The notes: generated by a model not told the origin, from the letters alone. DNA of 64,000 bases from Miscanthus floridulus (GCF_019320115.1 NC_089598.1:27509491-27573490); one strand, 5' to 3'. Shown: positions 11,664 through 23,034, counted from the stretch's first letter. Program-made: numbers and translations.

Positions 11664-12222
11664 GTCTTAGGGTCGTCACCTACCCTGGATGCGACCCCCT
11701 AATGGGCTCAAAGACGATACAAGGCCCATTGGACCAGATACGGTGATGCAGCACCTAGACAGATTCAGGACACTAAATTGTTTCGACAATTCCCATGGAT
11801 ACCAAAGAGCTTTTGACATGAGACCACTTGGATTGGCTTCCTTATCAAATTAGCATTCCAACCATATGTGGATTGTCAAAAACGGAGTCCGGATACGTCC
11901 TACGTGACTAGTTTAAGGCAGACTGGTCCTGGAGGCTGAGGTAGACTCGAAATCATGTTGGACCGGGCCTCCAGTTTCTGTTGAACGTCCTTGCTTGTCA
12001 TCATTGCCTCCACCTCTTCCTCTAAGTCCCTCATGACCCTCTCTAATGTTCCTAATTAATATAACATCATTAGGTAGCAATCTATTCTCAAAAGTATGAA
12101 CAGGATCACTTAAGAACGAGCTCACCTCTAAATTAAGTTGTCGCCTTCGAGCTCGGGTCATTGGACCTTGCATAATGGTTGGAGGATCAGCAGGTGCATC
12201 TAAAGGAGTGATGTCCTCATCA
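11664..12222 (-). repeat. Truncated 3' LTR of the CRM element
   Basis: It aligns with 18468-19013, with a few per cent of substitutions and an extra 13 bp or so near 11766-11778. The equivalent of 18116-18467 is missing, so the R/U5 end was lost and no target duplication can be read. The upper part encodes the integrase C-terminus. Confidence 0.85.
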
Positions 12223-13124
12223 TCCTCCCCCTCTTGAAACTGAGTCGTCCTCAACTCAGTCCTCAACTCAAGCTCATCTTCTTCTCCCAAATAAGGTTTC
12301 AAATCTGCAATGTTAAAGGTGGGACTAACCCCGAACTCAGGAGGCAACTCAAGTTTGTAGGCATTATCATTTATTTTCTTAATTATCTTATAAGGACCAG
12401 CTGCCCTTAACATTAATTTAGACTTACACAGCTCAGGAAATCTATCTTTTCTCAAATGTAACCAAACCAAATCACCTGGTTCAAGTTTAATTTCTTGTCT
12501 ACCTTTACTACCAGTAATTCTATACTTTTCATTCATTCTTTTAATATTTGCTTTAGTTGTTTCGTGCAACTTACGAATGAAATCAGCACGCTCTCTAGCA
12601 TCACTATGTGTTCTCTCAGTGGTAGGTAAAGGAAAAAGATCAATAGGAGTGCGGTGGTTAAAACCATACACTACCTGAAAAGGACTTACCTTGGTGGTGG
12701 AATGTTCCGCCCTGTTATATGCAAACTCCACATGCGGCAAACACTCTTCCCACATCTTCAAATTGCGCTTCAAAATTGCTCTCAACATGGTGGACAATGT
12801 TTGATTCACTACCTCAGTTTGCCCATCAGTTTGGGGATGACATGTTGTAGAAAATAGCAGCTTGGTCCCCAATTTATTCCACAAAGTGCACCAAAAATGA
12901 CTCAAGAATTTTGCATCGCGATCTGAAACAATAGTAGAAGGCATACTATGCAAGCGAACGATTTCTTGAAAGAAAAGGCTAGCAATATGAACAACATCAT
13001 CACTCTTATGACAAGGAATAAAATGTGCCATCTTAGAAAAATGGTCAACCACCACAAAAATACTATCCCTCCCCCTCTTAGTCCTTGGCAAACCCAACAT
13101 AAAATCCATAGATATATAGCCCAA
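11913..13124 (-). CDS. CRM integrase catalytic core and C-terminus, running into the LTR
   Basis: Open for 403 codons. The catalytic triad is present: Asp27 (VVVDHFSK), Asp68 (VSDRDAKF) and Glu104 (GQTEVVN), with the D-35-E spacing of retroviral-type integrases that join cDNA to chromosomal DNA. A GPY motif follows (AAGPYKIIKKINDNAY). From about residue 302 the frame enters the 3' LTR, whose first bases fall inside the codons for DEDI. The last 100 residues or so (PMTRARRRQLNLEVSSFL onward) are therefore LTR-encoded, as in CRM elements, where this tail has been linked to targeting of centromeric chromatin. The upstream zinc-binding part lies at 13125-13518 beyond a stop, so the listed start is the start of the open segment, not a true translation start. 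Confidence 0.85.
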   Translation of the reverse strand: MGYISMDFMLGLPRTKRGRDSIFVVVDHFSKMAHFIPCHKSDDVVHIASLFFQEIVRLHSMPSTIVSDRDAKFLSHFWCTLWNKLGTKLLFSTTCHPQTDGQTEVVNQTLSTMLRAILKRNLKMWEECLPHVEFAYNRAEHSTTKVSPFQVVYGFNHRTPIDLFPLPTTERTHSDARERADFIRKLHETTKANIKRMNEKYRITGSKGRQEIKLEPGDLVWLHLRKDRFPELCKSKLMLRAAGPYKIIKKINDNAYKLELPPEFGVSPTFNIADLKPYLGEEDELELRTELRTTQFQEGEDDEDITPLDAPADPPTIMQGPMTRARRRQLNLEVSSFLSDPVHTFENRLLPNDVILIRNIREGHEGLRGRGGGNDDKQGRSTETGGPVQHDFESTSASRTSLP

Positions 13125-13230
13125 GGAGTAGAAGGAACAGGTAGAGGCATATACAAACCATGTGGGTTCAACCGCGACTTAGCTTTTTAACATGTGGCGC
13201 ACCGAGCCACGTACCGTTCTACATCTCGCC

Positions 13231-13518
13231 TCATCCTTGGCCAAAAGAAATGTGTGGACACATCTCCTCCGTCTTCTTGGCACCAAAATGTCCCATCAAT
13301 CCACCTCCATGCGCCTCCTGCGATATCAAAAGACGAATGGAGCCAACTGGAATGCATAGGTGGTTAGCTCTAAACAAAAACCCATCATTGATCATAAACT
13401 TATTCCATGTACGTCCCTCTCTACAATTCAGCAACACGTCCTTAAATTTAGGATCAAGCGCATATTGTTCTTTTATTGATTCAAGCCCAAAAATCCGATA
13501 ATCAAGTTGGGACAGCAA
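13231..13518 (-). pseudogene. CRM integrase N-terminal zinc-binding region
   Basis: It contains QEAHGGGLMGHFGAKKTEEMC, the HH part and first Cys of the HHCC zinc finger that begins gypsy integrases. The preceding segment (LDPKFKDVLLNCREGRTW) is the usual linker from RNase H. The distal part of the finger and the join to the catalytic core (13125-13230) are disrupted by stops. Confidence 0.75.
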
Positions 13519-13524
13519 GGTATA

Positions 13525-13929
13525 TCATCTAGACAAAGCATTAGCAATCACATTATCCTTCCCTTTCTTGTGTTTGATGATATAAGGAAAAGATTCAATA
13601 AATTCAACCCATTTAGCATGCCTACGATTCAGATTATGTTGAGAGCGAAGATACTTAAGTGATTCATGATCAGAATGAATAACAAATTCTTTAGGCCACA
13701 AATAATGATGCCACGTCTCTAAAGAACGGACAAGTGCATACAATTCCTTATCATACGTGGAATAATTCAGAACAGGACCATGCAATTTTTCACTAAAGTA
13801 AGCAATGGGTTTACCATGTTGCATCAAAACACCTCCAATGCCAACTCCAGTACCATCACATTCTAGCTCAAAAGTCTTACCAAAGTTTGGAAGTTGCAGC
13901 AATGGTGCGTGTGTGAGCTTGTCCTTCAA
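13525..13929 (-). pseudogene. CRM RNase H domain
   Basis: The open segment carries the usual gypsy RNase H order: [18 protein letters not shown] (catalytic Asp in the CDGT motif; DASG or DAS is commoner), [25 protein letters not shown] (Glu), [12 protein letters not shown] (Asp) and [13 protein letters not shown]. The normal last motif is VVADALSR, so ANALSR is a substitution of the conserved Asp. The domain removes RNA from the RNA/DNA hybrid during replication. Confidence 0.8.
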
Positions 13930-14834
13930 AGTGTCAAAGGACTCCTCATGGGCCTTTCCCTAATGAAACACCACCCCTTTCTTTGTCAACTCATGCAATG
14001 TGGTTGCAATGGTGCTGAAATCTTTGACGAAGCGATGGTAGAATCCTGCAAGACCAAGAAAACTCCTCACCTGTGTGATGGTTTGGGGAACCGGCCAACT
14101 CTTTATGGCTTCAATTTTCATCTCGTCCACCTCAATTCCCTATGGAGTTACAACATAGCCAAGAAAAGAAACTTGATCCGTGCAAAAGATGCACTTCTCA
14201 AGGTTACCAAATAATCATGCATCACGTAAAGCATTAAAAACAGCACGTAAGTGATCCATGTGTTCAACAAAAGACTTGCTGTAAATCAATATATCATCAA
14301 AGTAAACTACCACAAAATGACTAATAAAAGCTCTTAAAACCTCATTCATTAAGCGCATGAAGTGCTAGGTGCATTTGTCAAACCAAAAGGCATTACTAAC
14401 CACTCATACAACCCGAATTTGGTTTTAAATGCGGTTTTCCATTCATCTCCAAGTTTCATTCTAATTTGGTGGTAGCCACTTCGCAAGTCAATATTGGTAA
14501 AAATTATAGAGCCACACAACTCATCAAGCATGTCTTCTAGCCTAGGAATAGGATGACGATACCAAATAGTAATATTATTGATGGCTATGCAATCAACACA
14601 CATACACCAAGTTCCATCTTTCTTAGGAACCAAAAGTACAGGAACAACACAAGGACTAAGGCTTTCACACACATACCCATGGTCCAAAAGGTCTTGGACT
14701 TGCCACTGAATTTCCTTAGTCTCCTTAGGATTGGTTTGAAAGACAGCACGGTTGGGCAAGGTTGCTCCCGGAATCAAATCGATTTGATGCTCTATCCCTC
14801 TCATAGGTGGCAGCCTAGGGGGTATCTTAGCTAG
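13930..14834 (-). pseudogene. CRM reverse transcriptase with a frameshift in the palm
   Basis: The open part (14349-14804) encodes RT motifs: [26 protein letters not shown] and [10 protein letters not shown]. Directly after NAPS the frame breaks: one base appears to be missing near 14352, and the next motifs (FMRLMNEVL) continue in another frame. The catalytic YFDDIL box is visible at about 14285-14302. Further on come [19 protein letters not shown] and other connector residues, interrupted by stops. It would copy the RNA genome into cDNA, but the frameshift and stops prevent a full product. Confidence 0.8.
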
Positions 14835-15501
14835 AAAAATTTCCTCATACTCCTACAAAAGGTTAGTGATAGCAGGACACACCGAGCTAACAATATCATC
14901 AAGCAAAAACATGGCTCGTTTGCATACCAAAGCATAGCAAATATCATTGTCAGAAATTTCAGCAAAGTCATATTTTGTTGCAAGCATAACACCACCCTTC
15001 AATTTAATCCCCTCGGCCTTAGAAATAGATGTAGACTTATCCTTTTTAGGTGGGAGAATAGAATTAGCAACTTGCTAATTTTTAGATTGAACATCATTCA
15101 AACTAGCAGCGCGTTCTCTATCAGCTTGTACAATTTGAGCAAGGGTCAAAGGTACCAAAGTAATTTTTTCCTTTATGCACAAAAGTGTATTTATTACTTC
15201 TACCATGGTGTGTAGCATCATTGTCATGTTCCCAAGGACGACCCAATAAGAGTGAACAAGCTTGCATAGGTACCACATCACAATGAACAGAATCAACATA
15301 AGAACCAATGGAAAATGAAACTCTGCAAGTTTGTGTTACCTTTGCTTTTCCAGAATCATTTAGCCACTGAATATAGTATGGACGTGGGTGTGGGCGTGTG
15401 GTCAAGCCAAGCTTCTTGACCAAATCAGAACTCACCAAATTATTGCAGCTACCACCATCAATAATGACACATGCTCGACGGTTGCTGATGATGAAGAAAA
15501 T
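14835..15501 (-). pseudogene. CRM protease region and PR-RT linker
   Basis: The protease active site reads IIDGGSCNNLVSSDLV near 15430-15480, with Asp-Gly-Gly-Ser in the form typical of CRM. Then KLGLTTRPHPRPYYIQWLND (15438 downward) and a conserved LLLGRPWEHDND follow at about 15215-15250. The linker down to RT has several stops. The protein matures Gag-Pol in the particle. Confidence 0.75.
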
Positions 15502-16932
15502 CTAGAACAAGTTATGGCGTTGTAACTTCTCAGGTTGCTGTACTTGTGAGCTGAGCACCCGCTCTACAATGATGCTCCTATAGGCCATTGTGGCCTCGTC
15601 ACCAAGGACTTCACCGTCCTCCTCATCTATATCTTCGTCTTCTTCATCTTTAATGTCAGAGGTGCTGATGTAACCATCTTCTGTAGCAATGTATGACCAC
15701 TGACTTGGGCAGTCCTTTTGCACATAGCTAATTCCATGGCAGCGGTGGCCCTGAAGTCCCGAAGTGTGTCCCGTCGATGCAATGGATGAGGCACTCTTGG
15801 TAGGCACCTACAAAGAATTTTTACCTGATTCTGAAGGTCATGCTGGAGGTGCGTTAGGTGTAGTGGTAACTCCAGAGGCTGCTGGTCACTTACTCGTTGG
15901 TGGAGGTGCCCAAAAAGTGGTTGGCTTGGTCAGCCCCGAAGATGGTGCCGAGCATGGCGTGTAAGTGGAGCTGACCTTGCTCTTGCTCTGCTATTCACGC
16001 CCCTGCAATTCCTTTTCTGTAAGCATAACAAAATGAAACAACTGGTTGATAGTGTGAAATTCTTTATAATCAACAATATCCTGAATCTCATGCCTCAAAC
16101 TCGAATAAAAACGACAAATGGAATCTTCATTCCACTCCACAACACTACAATGCATCAATCCCTTTTGGAGCTCACCATAGTAATCATGTACATATTTTTC
16201 TCCTTGTTCTAAATGCATCAATTTCTTACGCAAGTCTCTATGATAAGGAGGAACAAAATGATCATGCATTGCTATCTTAAGTTCTTCCCACGTACCAGGT
16301 AAAGTATCATGTGCAGCTAGCCCATTCCACCAAATAATGGCAAAGTCCTTAAACTCACTAGTAGCTTGTCAAACTCTATGATGCTCAGGCACAAGGTGGG
16401 CACTAAACTTTTGTTCTACTGTCATCTCCCAATCAAGATATCCCTTAGCATCATAATGACCCGAAAATGATGGTATTGTGAACTTAATCTTAGCATAAGG
16501 ATCATCGGGCACACGATGATTATTACCTTGATGGTGGTGGACACCACCCATACCTATCGTGTTGCGGCGAAGATGTTGTCATAATCTTGCTTGTCGAAAG
16601 GTTGCTCAGTCTATGTTCCCATTGGCATCATGCACCGTGTCTTCTGGCAAGAGACCATCAGTGTTGCTGCCAGATACGTCGTTGTTGACCGCCACAAGGG
16701 TTTCCAACTTAGTAACCTTGTCGGTTAGCGTAGAAATTTATTTGTCCAATCTCTCCATGTTGTTGCCAATGTTGAGTTCAATGAGTGCATCAGTGACGGC
16801 CTTCCTGATGGCCTCATTCATCCTTTTTTGGGCATTATCTACAGCAGATTGCAGTTGCTCTTGACTGACACACTTGTTGAAATCCTTGGGGCTGTTATCT
16901 CCAGTCTGATCACCTCCTACCATTATAAACAC
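15502..16932 (-). pseudogene. CRM gag
   Basis: The N-terminus at 16932 (MFIMVGGDQTGD...) carries a predicted helical stretch (LQSAVDNAQKRMNEAIRK). The capsid-like core spans 16551-15991: KIKFTIPSFSGHYDAKGYLDWE, FAIIWWNGLA and VPPYHRDLRKKLMHLEQG. A Ser/Pro/Thr-rich linker follows, then a zinc knuckle (15700-15740) reading GHRCHGISYVQKDC, where the first Cys and the His are replaced. An acidic segment (DIKDEEDEDIDEEDG) precedes protease. Multiple stops are present. The acidic tail before PR is usual in CRM. Confidence 0.8.
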
Positions 16933-18097
16933 AAAAATAGGAACAAATGGTGAAAGTTATCCCTACCAAATGACTACGTGGTTGCAGTGGTGTCACTTTC
17001 ACAACAAGTGAAAGCATCTTACCAAGCTCTTACAAAGTTCTTACCAACGCAAGCAGTGGACGGTACAATCAGCGGCTGGTTCGTGATACCTGTGAGGCAG
17101 TGGTACCGAGATTGCAAGGCCCTTTTTTTATACTGATCTGAAGAGTTTGTGGAGCTTGGAAGGCACACAAAGAATAATATGTATATTTGGCACACAAGTC
17201 AGTAACAGAAAGTAATGCTGAATTATAGTCCGAAGTACTTGTTCTCGTTGCTGGTCTAAAATGTTCTAACTGACAGGTGTGTGACAAATAAGTATGGTGG
17301 ATAGCAAGGTGCTAGGTGTGTGACAAACAATTATGGTGGATAGCAAGAGCACACGAATAAGGAACTAGATAGCACACGTTAACACAGCTCACTTTGGTCT
17401 TCTCTATGTGCTTCTCTAGATATTGTTCCTCTTTTGCCCCTCTTTTTTCTATATTTTTTTTATGTCGTTGTTTTTTCGAGAAACTTCGACTTTTTTTTAA
17501 TTTTTTTGATATTTTTTCTTTACTTAGGAGCACAAAAGAAGTAACCACAGAAAATATGAGCTTAAACAAGTGAAAGACGTGGCATGTGGAAAATTCAGAA
17601 GACATGGTCAAAATTGACAAAAAGCTTGTGACCACGAAAAGAGGATCTTGTGACCAGTTTTTGGCCAAAATAAAATTTTCCAAACTAGACAAAGCGGGGG
17701 ATGGATAGATCCGAATTTTTTTTTCTGATCGATTTTGATATATGGAACGTCGAAATCTGAGTTCGTATACGAAAACTAGACCAGTTTTGAGAACAAACTA
17801 CGAATTAAAGGACAAAACGGGAACAATGCGCGTAAAATTGGTCACGGCGGCAAGGATTTGATGTAAATGATGGGGGAAAACACACGAACTAGACTCTAAC
17901 ATGACCTAACCAGCAACAAGACCTCGACCAGGACACAAACTCAACATGACGGACTCTAAAACTAAAATATACAAAGGCTATGGCGCGGAAGGTTCTAGGA
18001 TAGGGAAAAAATGAGTATAGCACTGGACTATGGGATGAATGCGAAACACTCAAAACTAGGAAATAGGGGATAAATGTGAACCTGACAGTATACCTTA
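16933..18097 (-). other. Leader (5' UTR) of the CRM element
   Basis: Noncoding region between PBS and gag, about 1.16 kb. It includes a long T-rich stretch at 17440-17520 and a short duplicated phrase near 17280-17340 (GTGTGTGACAAA...TATGGTGGATAGCAAG appears twice, about 40 bp apart). No ORF with recognisable content. Confidence 0.6.
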
Positions 18098-18110
18098 GCT
18101 CTGATTACCA
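18098..18110 (-). promoter_or_regulatory. Primer-binding site of the CRM element
   Basis: The minus strand reads TGGTAATCAGAGC, the initiator-Met tRNA complement with one extra A, five bases after the LTR. Confidence 0.75.
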
Positions 18111-18115
18111 CTTAG

Positions 18116-19013
18116 TGGGGACAGGGATCCCGATCTTCCGTCAAGCACAGGTAACTATCGTTGTGGCGGAGAATGACACACCGATCCGACTACAGATCGA
18201 AAGATCGAACCCTGCAATCTTAGCACCATAACTCCTCTGGTAATCAACCGAGACATGGATCCGGTTGACCTCGCCAAGAAGGCTAATCCCTGCCTGCGCA
18301 ACGAAGAACACAAGCAAGAACAAGAAAGAAAATAACCAAATTGCAGATGAATGATTAATCTCACGATGTTGGGGTCTCACAAACCGATGAACGGTGAAAC
18401 TATTCTTGATAGATTAATCTAAGCAAAACCCAAAACCTAATGATGGCGATGGCATATGATTATAAATGTCTTAGGGTCATCGCCTACCCTGGACGCGCCC
18501 CCCTAACGGGCTCAAAGACAATACACGGCCCATTGGACCAGATACGGTGACGCAGCACCTAGATAGATTTGTTTCGACAATTCCCATGGATACCAAAGAG
18601 CGTTTAACGTGAGACCACTTGGATTGTCTTCCTTATCAAAGTAGCTTTCCAACCATATATGGATCGTCGAAAACGGAGTCTAGATGCGTCTTGGGTGACC
18701 AGTTTAAGGCAGTCTGGTCCTGGAGGCCAAGGCAGACTCAAAATCATGTTGGACCGGGCCTCCGGTTTTTGTTGGACGTCCTTGCTGGTCATCATTGCCA
18801 CCACCTCTTCCTCTAAGTCCCTCATGACCCTCTCCAATATTCCAAATTAACATAACATCATTAGGTAGCAATCTATTCTCAAAAGTATGAAAAGAATCAC
18901 TTAAGAACGAGCTCACCTCTAAATTAAGTTGTCGCGTTCGAGCTCCAGTCATTGGACCTTGCATAATGGTTGGAGGATCAGTGGGTGCATCTGAAGGAGT
19001 GATGTCCTCATCA
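18116..19013 (-). repeat. 5' LTR (898 bp) of the CRM element
   Basis: On the minus strand it starts TGATGAGGACATC and ends CCCTGTCCCCA before the PBS. The upper 550 bp match the truncated 3' LTR. Its first 300 bp repeat the coding sequence for the pol C-terminus, with stops or changes. Base 19014 begins unrelated Tat-A sequence. The expected five-base duplication (19014-19018) cannot be checked because the other end is lost. Confidence 0.8.
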
Positions 19014-19753
19014 GGAGATCCTTGGCTTCCTGACCGAGCCGCTCATATAGTTCTTGAGCCCGTTTGTCAGTACTCGGGGGCTCGCTGCATCCCTCGCTGG
19101 GTCACCACGAGCGGCTCAAGTCAGTACTCAGACATCACACCATCCGACGATCAGTTGCTTCTGGCAGCCTTGAAGCCTAGTGGGCTAGCCTTGAACCCTC
19201 GATGATGCCCCTTCTAGGGGGCCCATAGACCGGCATGCGGTGGGGTGGAACGATCCGATGAAGGATCGGGAGATAGGCAGAAATCTATAGAAAAAACAGA
19301 ATGGACACAAGAGAGGGGAAAGAGTACATAGCTGGTAACGCGATGGCCAGGGCCGCTCCACTAGTGCCTTGCCATTCTCTTGCCTGCTCCTCCTGCTCCG
19401 TCCATCCCGTCCTCGCCTCACTTAGGGCCTTCTGCAGTGGTCCTCCTTCTGGAAAGGTTAGCAAGTGGTCAGCTCGGTCGATCCTCCGGTGTGGCTGAGC
19501 CATCTCTGGGATGGCTCAGGTCAAGGAAGACAACAAATAGGGCAAATAGAGGTAAGTGAAGTAAAAGGGTTGGGAGGACGGGACTTATCTTGGTTTTTGT
19601 TATTGGAGAGGTAGGCAGGTGAAGGAGGTCGGCAGGCGGGCCTTGGCTCGGGAGGCGTCACTTCTGGGCGGATGTCTCGGCGATGGCCTTCCCTCATGGG
19701 GAAAGGTTAGAACTCACCTTGATCAGGTCAGCCCCTTTTGGGGAGCCGAGCGC
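19014..19753 (-). other. Unresolved segment downstream of the Tat-A protease
   Basis: It follows protease on the minus strand, where an RT N-terminus would be expected, but I find no RT motifs. Short open frames exist (for example 19503-19285, MAQPHRRIDRADHLL) with no domain I know. It may be the decayed PR-RT linker or part of another repeat. Function not assignable. Confidence 0.35.
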
Positions 19754-20419
19754 CTAGATGGAGGGGCTAGCCGAGCCACCACTGCAGCTAGAGGTCTTGA
19801 CTGCCTTTTCAATGCTCGGTCGATCGAGCACCGCCGCCGTCTTGGACGCTTCCTCCACCAGCGCCCTCCTTGCATCGTGGCTAGGGCTGTCGAGAGCACA
19901 GGGGGCAACGAGCATGGCCGCTTGGGTGGCACACTCTTGCTCGTAGTAGTAGGCTTGCTTGAAGCTACCCTCGACGGTGATGACCCCCTTCGCGCTGGGC
20001 ATCTTGAGCTTGAGGTAGGTGTAGTTGGGGACGACCAAGAACCTAGCGAAGCACGAGCGACCGAGGAGGGCGCGGTAAACACTGGGGAAGTTGACAACCT
20101 CGAAGGTGAGTGGCTCCTTGCAGAAGTTGTCCAGCCGGTCGAAGGTGACGTTGAGCCGAATGCGCCCGAGTGGCACGGCTTCCTTGCCTAGCACAATCCC
20201 ATAGAACGGTGCCTTGCTAGGGCACTGGCTAATCCAAGGGGTGCCTATTTTGTCGAGGGTGCTGGCATAGAGTATGTTGAGGCCGCTGTCCCTGCCCATC
20301 AGCACCTTGGTGAGGTGCATGGTGCCCACGATCGGGTTGACCACGAGCGGGTAGCGTTCCAGGTGAGGGAAGCGATTGGGATGTCTTCTTGGTCGAAGGT
20401 GATGGCCTTCTGGGTCCAC
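19754..20419 (-). pseudogene. Tat-A protease
   Basis: Recognised by ERYPLVVNPIVGT, LTKVLM, SGLNILYASTL, FYGIVLGKEAVPLG, FEVVNFPSVYRALLGRSCFARF and VVPNYTYLKLKMP, a set shared with the Tat-B protease. The catalytic loop normally reads MDGGSGLN; here it reads MGRDSGLN, so the catalytic Asp is displaced by two residues and activity is unlikely. A frameshift near 20370 separates this frame from the upstream AITFDQED segment. It would normally cleave the Tat polyprotein. Confidence 0.8.
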
Positions 20420-22643
20420 TAGGGCCGTGTCAGGGCAGCGAGGGTGTGGACTGCATTCATCTCCTACTCGGTGATGCGACGCTATCGGTGGGATTCATAT
20501 GCCTAGGAGCCCCCGAAGATCATGAGGCAGCGCTCGGCCTCGGGGAACTCATTATCCTCCTCCTAGGTGCCGTCCGCCAGGTAATCGGCCTTCAGGGCAG
20601 GCTTTTGGGCCTTGCCCTATTGGCTGAGGGTGCTATGGATGTAGACCTTCATGGTAGCGTAGTCCTTGAGAAGGTGCTCTACCTACCCCCATGGAATGGG
20701 CAGGGGGATTCGAGCGCCTTCTCGAAGTGGTCCAAGCATGCAGCATGCCCGTGGGGCTGAGCACTAGTGGTGCGGTCAGCCACGGTGACCATCTCCTCTC
20801 CATGGTGCTTCCGGTCCTTGTTCCACCTATCACAACGTTGCTGGGATGAGGAAGGATTGTTGGCACCGTCGCCACCACATAGGTGGCCGGTGGCCTTGGC
20901 TTTCTCGCTAAAGTTGGCCTAGACGGCCTCCTCGCCGGTGGCATACTGGGTGGCGACATCTAAGAGCTCCTGCATTGTGCGTGGGGTCTCACAGCCAAGA
21001 GCATGGACTAGCGCCTCGCAGGTTGTACCGCAGATGAAGGCGTTGATCACATCGGCGTCGGTGATGTTCGGGGGCTCATTGTGCTTCTTGGAGAAGAGCT
21101 GGATGTGCTCCCAGAGGGTCTCACCACCCCTCTGCTTGTAGTTGTGGAGATCCTAGGAGTTCCCCGGGTGGGTGTAGGTACACTGAAAGTGCCCGATGAA
21201 GACCGCACGGAGATCGCCCCAGCAACAGATGCTGCCGGGCTTGAGCTGCTCAAGCCAAGCTCTGGTCAAGCTTGATAGAAGAAGAGGAAGGTACTAGATG
21301 GCTAAGTCAACGTCTGACCCCCTAGCCTTCATGGCGAGGTGGTAGTCCCAGAGCTAATGGTCCAGGTCGGTCTCACCATCGAACTTGGAGATGTGCGTCG
21401 GTAGCCGGAAGCGCTTGGGGTAGAAGGCCGCCTGGATCGCTGCCCTAAATGCCAGGAGGCCGAAGTGATCTAGGATGGGGCCCCCGCCCCATCGCTCCAG
21501 GGTATGGGACTACGCCTAAGCGTGGCGCCTGGCCTCGATGGTGTCGCGGATGTCGCAGTCATCGCCGATCTGGTGCCACGTGAGGGACGCCGAGGAGAAA
21601 GGTCGTGACTTTGCTCCTACCAAGGCATGGCACCCCGGGTCCATGGCTGGTCAGAGCTGTTGCCGGATGTGTCGCCGCTGCACCCCACCGCCTGTGGGGT
21701 GTGAGCATCGGAGCGCCACCTGTTGGCGGTGGTCGTCGTCTGGGATGGTCGAGAGAGCGCGGTGTGGTGCTGAGAGGCTGAACTCTCATCCTGCTGCTCG
21801 AGGGCGACATGGACGAGACGCTTTGCCTCGTTCAGCCGCTTGTTAGTCTTCGGGTCTGACTTGTCGGAGATGTCTTCCAGGTGGCAAGCGGCGGCTGCCA
21901 TGTTGTACGTCGTGCGGGGGAAGCAAAGGCCACTTGGAGCCCCTGTGCAGGCGTTGTCGTCGTCGCTGAGAGGGTGCGCGGTTTGTTGTCGCGTAAAGTC
22001 CTGCCTTTGACACTCGAGCTCTGCCTCAGCGGCTTCTAGGTCCACCTACAGAGCGTGCAAACGGTCCGCCATCTCCTGAAGGTAGGCCACGCGACTACAG
22101 GGACTCTGGTCCGCACGACGTGAGCCCGGGTGCCTCCTCAGCAAGATCGTCGCCATCGACGTGGTAGCACATGCACGGTGGGGCGTCGTAGTCGATGTCG
22201 TCAGAGTCGTACTCCGGTCCGTTCCCTAAGAGGACCTCGAGGAAGGCACGGAGCGAGGAGACATCAGTCCCTGCTGCGTCGCAGAGGATGATGCTCTGTG
22301 GTGCCTCGCGACTGATGAGGTACTCCAGCTCCAGCTGGAAGGACGTAGCCGTGCTCTGTATCCCAAAAGGTAGGTCTGGGAGGTAGTACCAGAAGCGATT
22401 AGGTGGTGGGAGCACCTCACCAGTGGCGATCTGGTGGTGGACATTGACCAGCATATAGAACATCTGGTGGCGGTCCGACATGGTGGGGCTCGGGCCTAGA
22501 CCGCGCTGGATCTGTCGGGCCAGAACCTCGAGATCTGCTCCCAGGAGTCCTGGTGGAGGAGGCGGCGTCGGGGGCTCATTGCCCACCGGAGCTGCCCCAT
22601 GAAGTGGACAAAGCTCGTCATAACGGTAGGTGATGTAGGCCAA
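20420..22643 (-). pseudogene. Tat-A gag
   Basis: The open N-terminal part (22643-22095) starts MAYITYRYDELCPLHG. The next block (22045-21617) has a helical segment (MDLEAAEAELECQRQDF). The capsid core lies near 21500-20930: FRLPTHISKFDGETDLDH, LTRAWLEQLKPGSICCWGDL, FIGHFQCTYTHPGN, LFSKKHNEPPNITDADVINAF and LDVATQYATGEEAV. It ends in CLDHFEKALESPCPFH before the protease linker. As is usual for this group I see no zinc knuckle. Stops and frame changes break it into several pieces. Confidence 0.75.
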
Positions 22644-22800
22644 GCTCCCAAAGTTGATGACCTAGCCTGGAGCAAAGGAGCCGGCCGTGACAGAGAAATC
22701 ATCGAGAAAGCGGACACCACCATCTGGGGCGGTGCTGCTTGCTCTGGCGATGAGGCGGGTGGCTCCGGCCACCGTAGAGCCAGAATCACACTTGACGCTG

Positions 22801-22819
22801 GCCCCTACCTGACGCGCTA
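22801..22819 (-). promoter_or_regulatory. Primer-binding site region of Tat-A
   Basis: The minus strand reads TAGCGCGTCAGGTAGGGGC two bases after the LTR. Tat-B has the matching TGGCGCGCTAGGTAGAGG at 63441-63460. The conserved position and sequence mark it as the PBS of this lineage. I cannot name the tRNA with confidence. Confidence 0.6.
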
Positions 22820-22821
22820 GC

Positions 22822-23016
22822 TGTCACGGGGTCAAAACCGCGGCAAGCATGTTGTTCGAGTTGGTGTCAGAGTATAGGGTCTCTGGTGGCTCAGGTGGAC
22901 TTAGGAACACAAGAATCACACAGAGAATATGCAACAGTTTATCCTGGTTCGGGGTAATTCGGTCTCTACGTCCAGCAGCTGATGATCCTTATACTCAAGA
23001 GCACCTAAAATCTTGG
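22822..23016 (-). repeat. Partial LTR of Tat-A
   Basis: It begins (plus strand) TGTCACGGGGTC just outside the PBS and contains the phrase TTTATCCTGGTTCGGGG...CTACGTCC, which parallels TTTATACTGGTTCGGGC...CTACGTCT in the Tat-B LTR. The similarity and the GC content both drop near 23016, where the LTR is cut. Confidence 0.6.
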
Positions 23017-23034
23017 GGGTTACAAAATAGTGAA

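Larger units (their letters stand above)
11664..19013 (-). mobile_element. CRM-type centromeric chromovirus, 3' LTR truncated
   Basis: Minus-strand order: 5' LTR (19013-18116), PBS, leader, gag, PR, RT, RNase H, integrase, then a 3' LTR (12222 down to 11664) missing its last 350 bp or so. The pol frame continues about 300 bp into the 3' LTR. LTR length (898 bp), the LTR start TGATGAGGACATC and the overlapping pol C-terminus together identify the CRM group, known for enrichment at grass centromeres. Stops and at least one frameshift make it inactive. CRM copies also occur outside centromeres, so this alone does not place the window. Confidence 0.85.
19014..23016 (-). mobile_element. Tat-A: 5' half of a Tat-lineage gypsy element
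   Basis: Minus-strand order: partial LTR, PBS (22819-22801), gag, protease, then an unresolved segment that ends at the CRM LTR. The protease and gag residues match the family of Tat-B (58-63 kb) but the LTR is different, so this is another subfamily. RT, RNase H, integrase and the 3' LTR are missing. The upper end fades into AT-rich DNA near 23016, so the LTR is truncated. Confidence 0.75.

Noticed and set aside
19619..20191. 190-codon plus-strand ORF
   Set aside because: Antisense shadow of the Tat-A protease.
20389..22444. Several plus- and minus-strand ORFs across Tat-A
   Set aside because: All but the gag frames lack motifs; they arise from GC-rich gag sequence.
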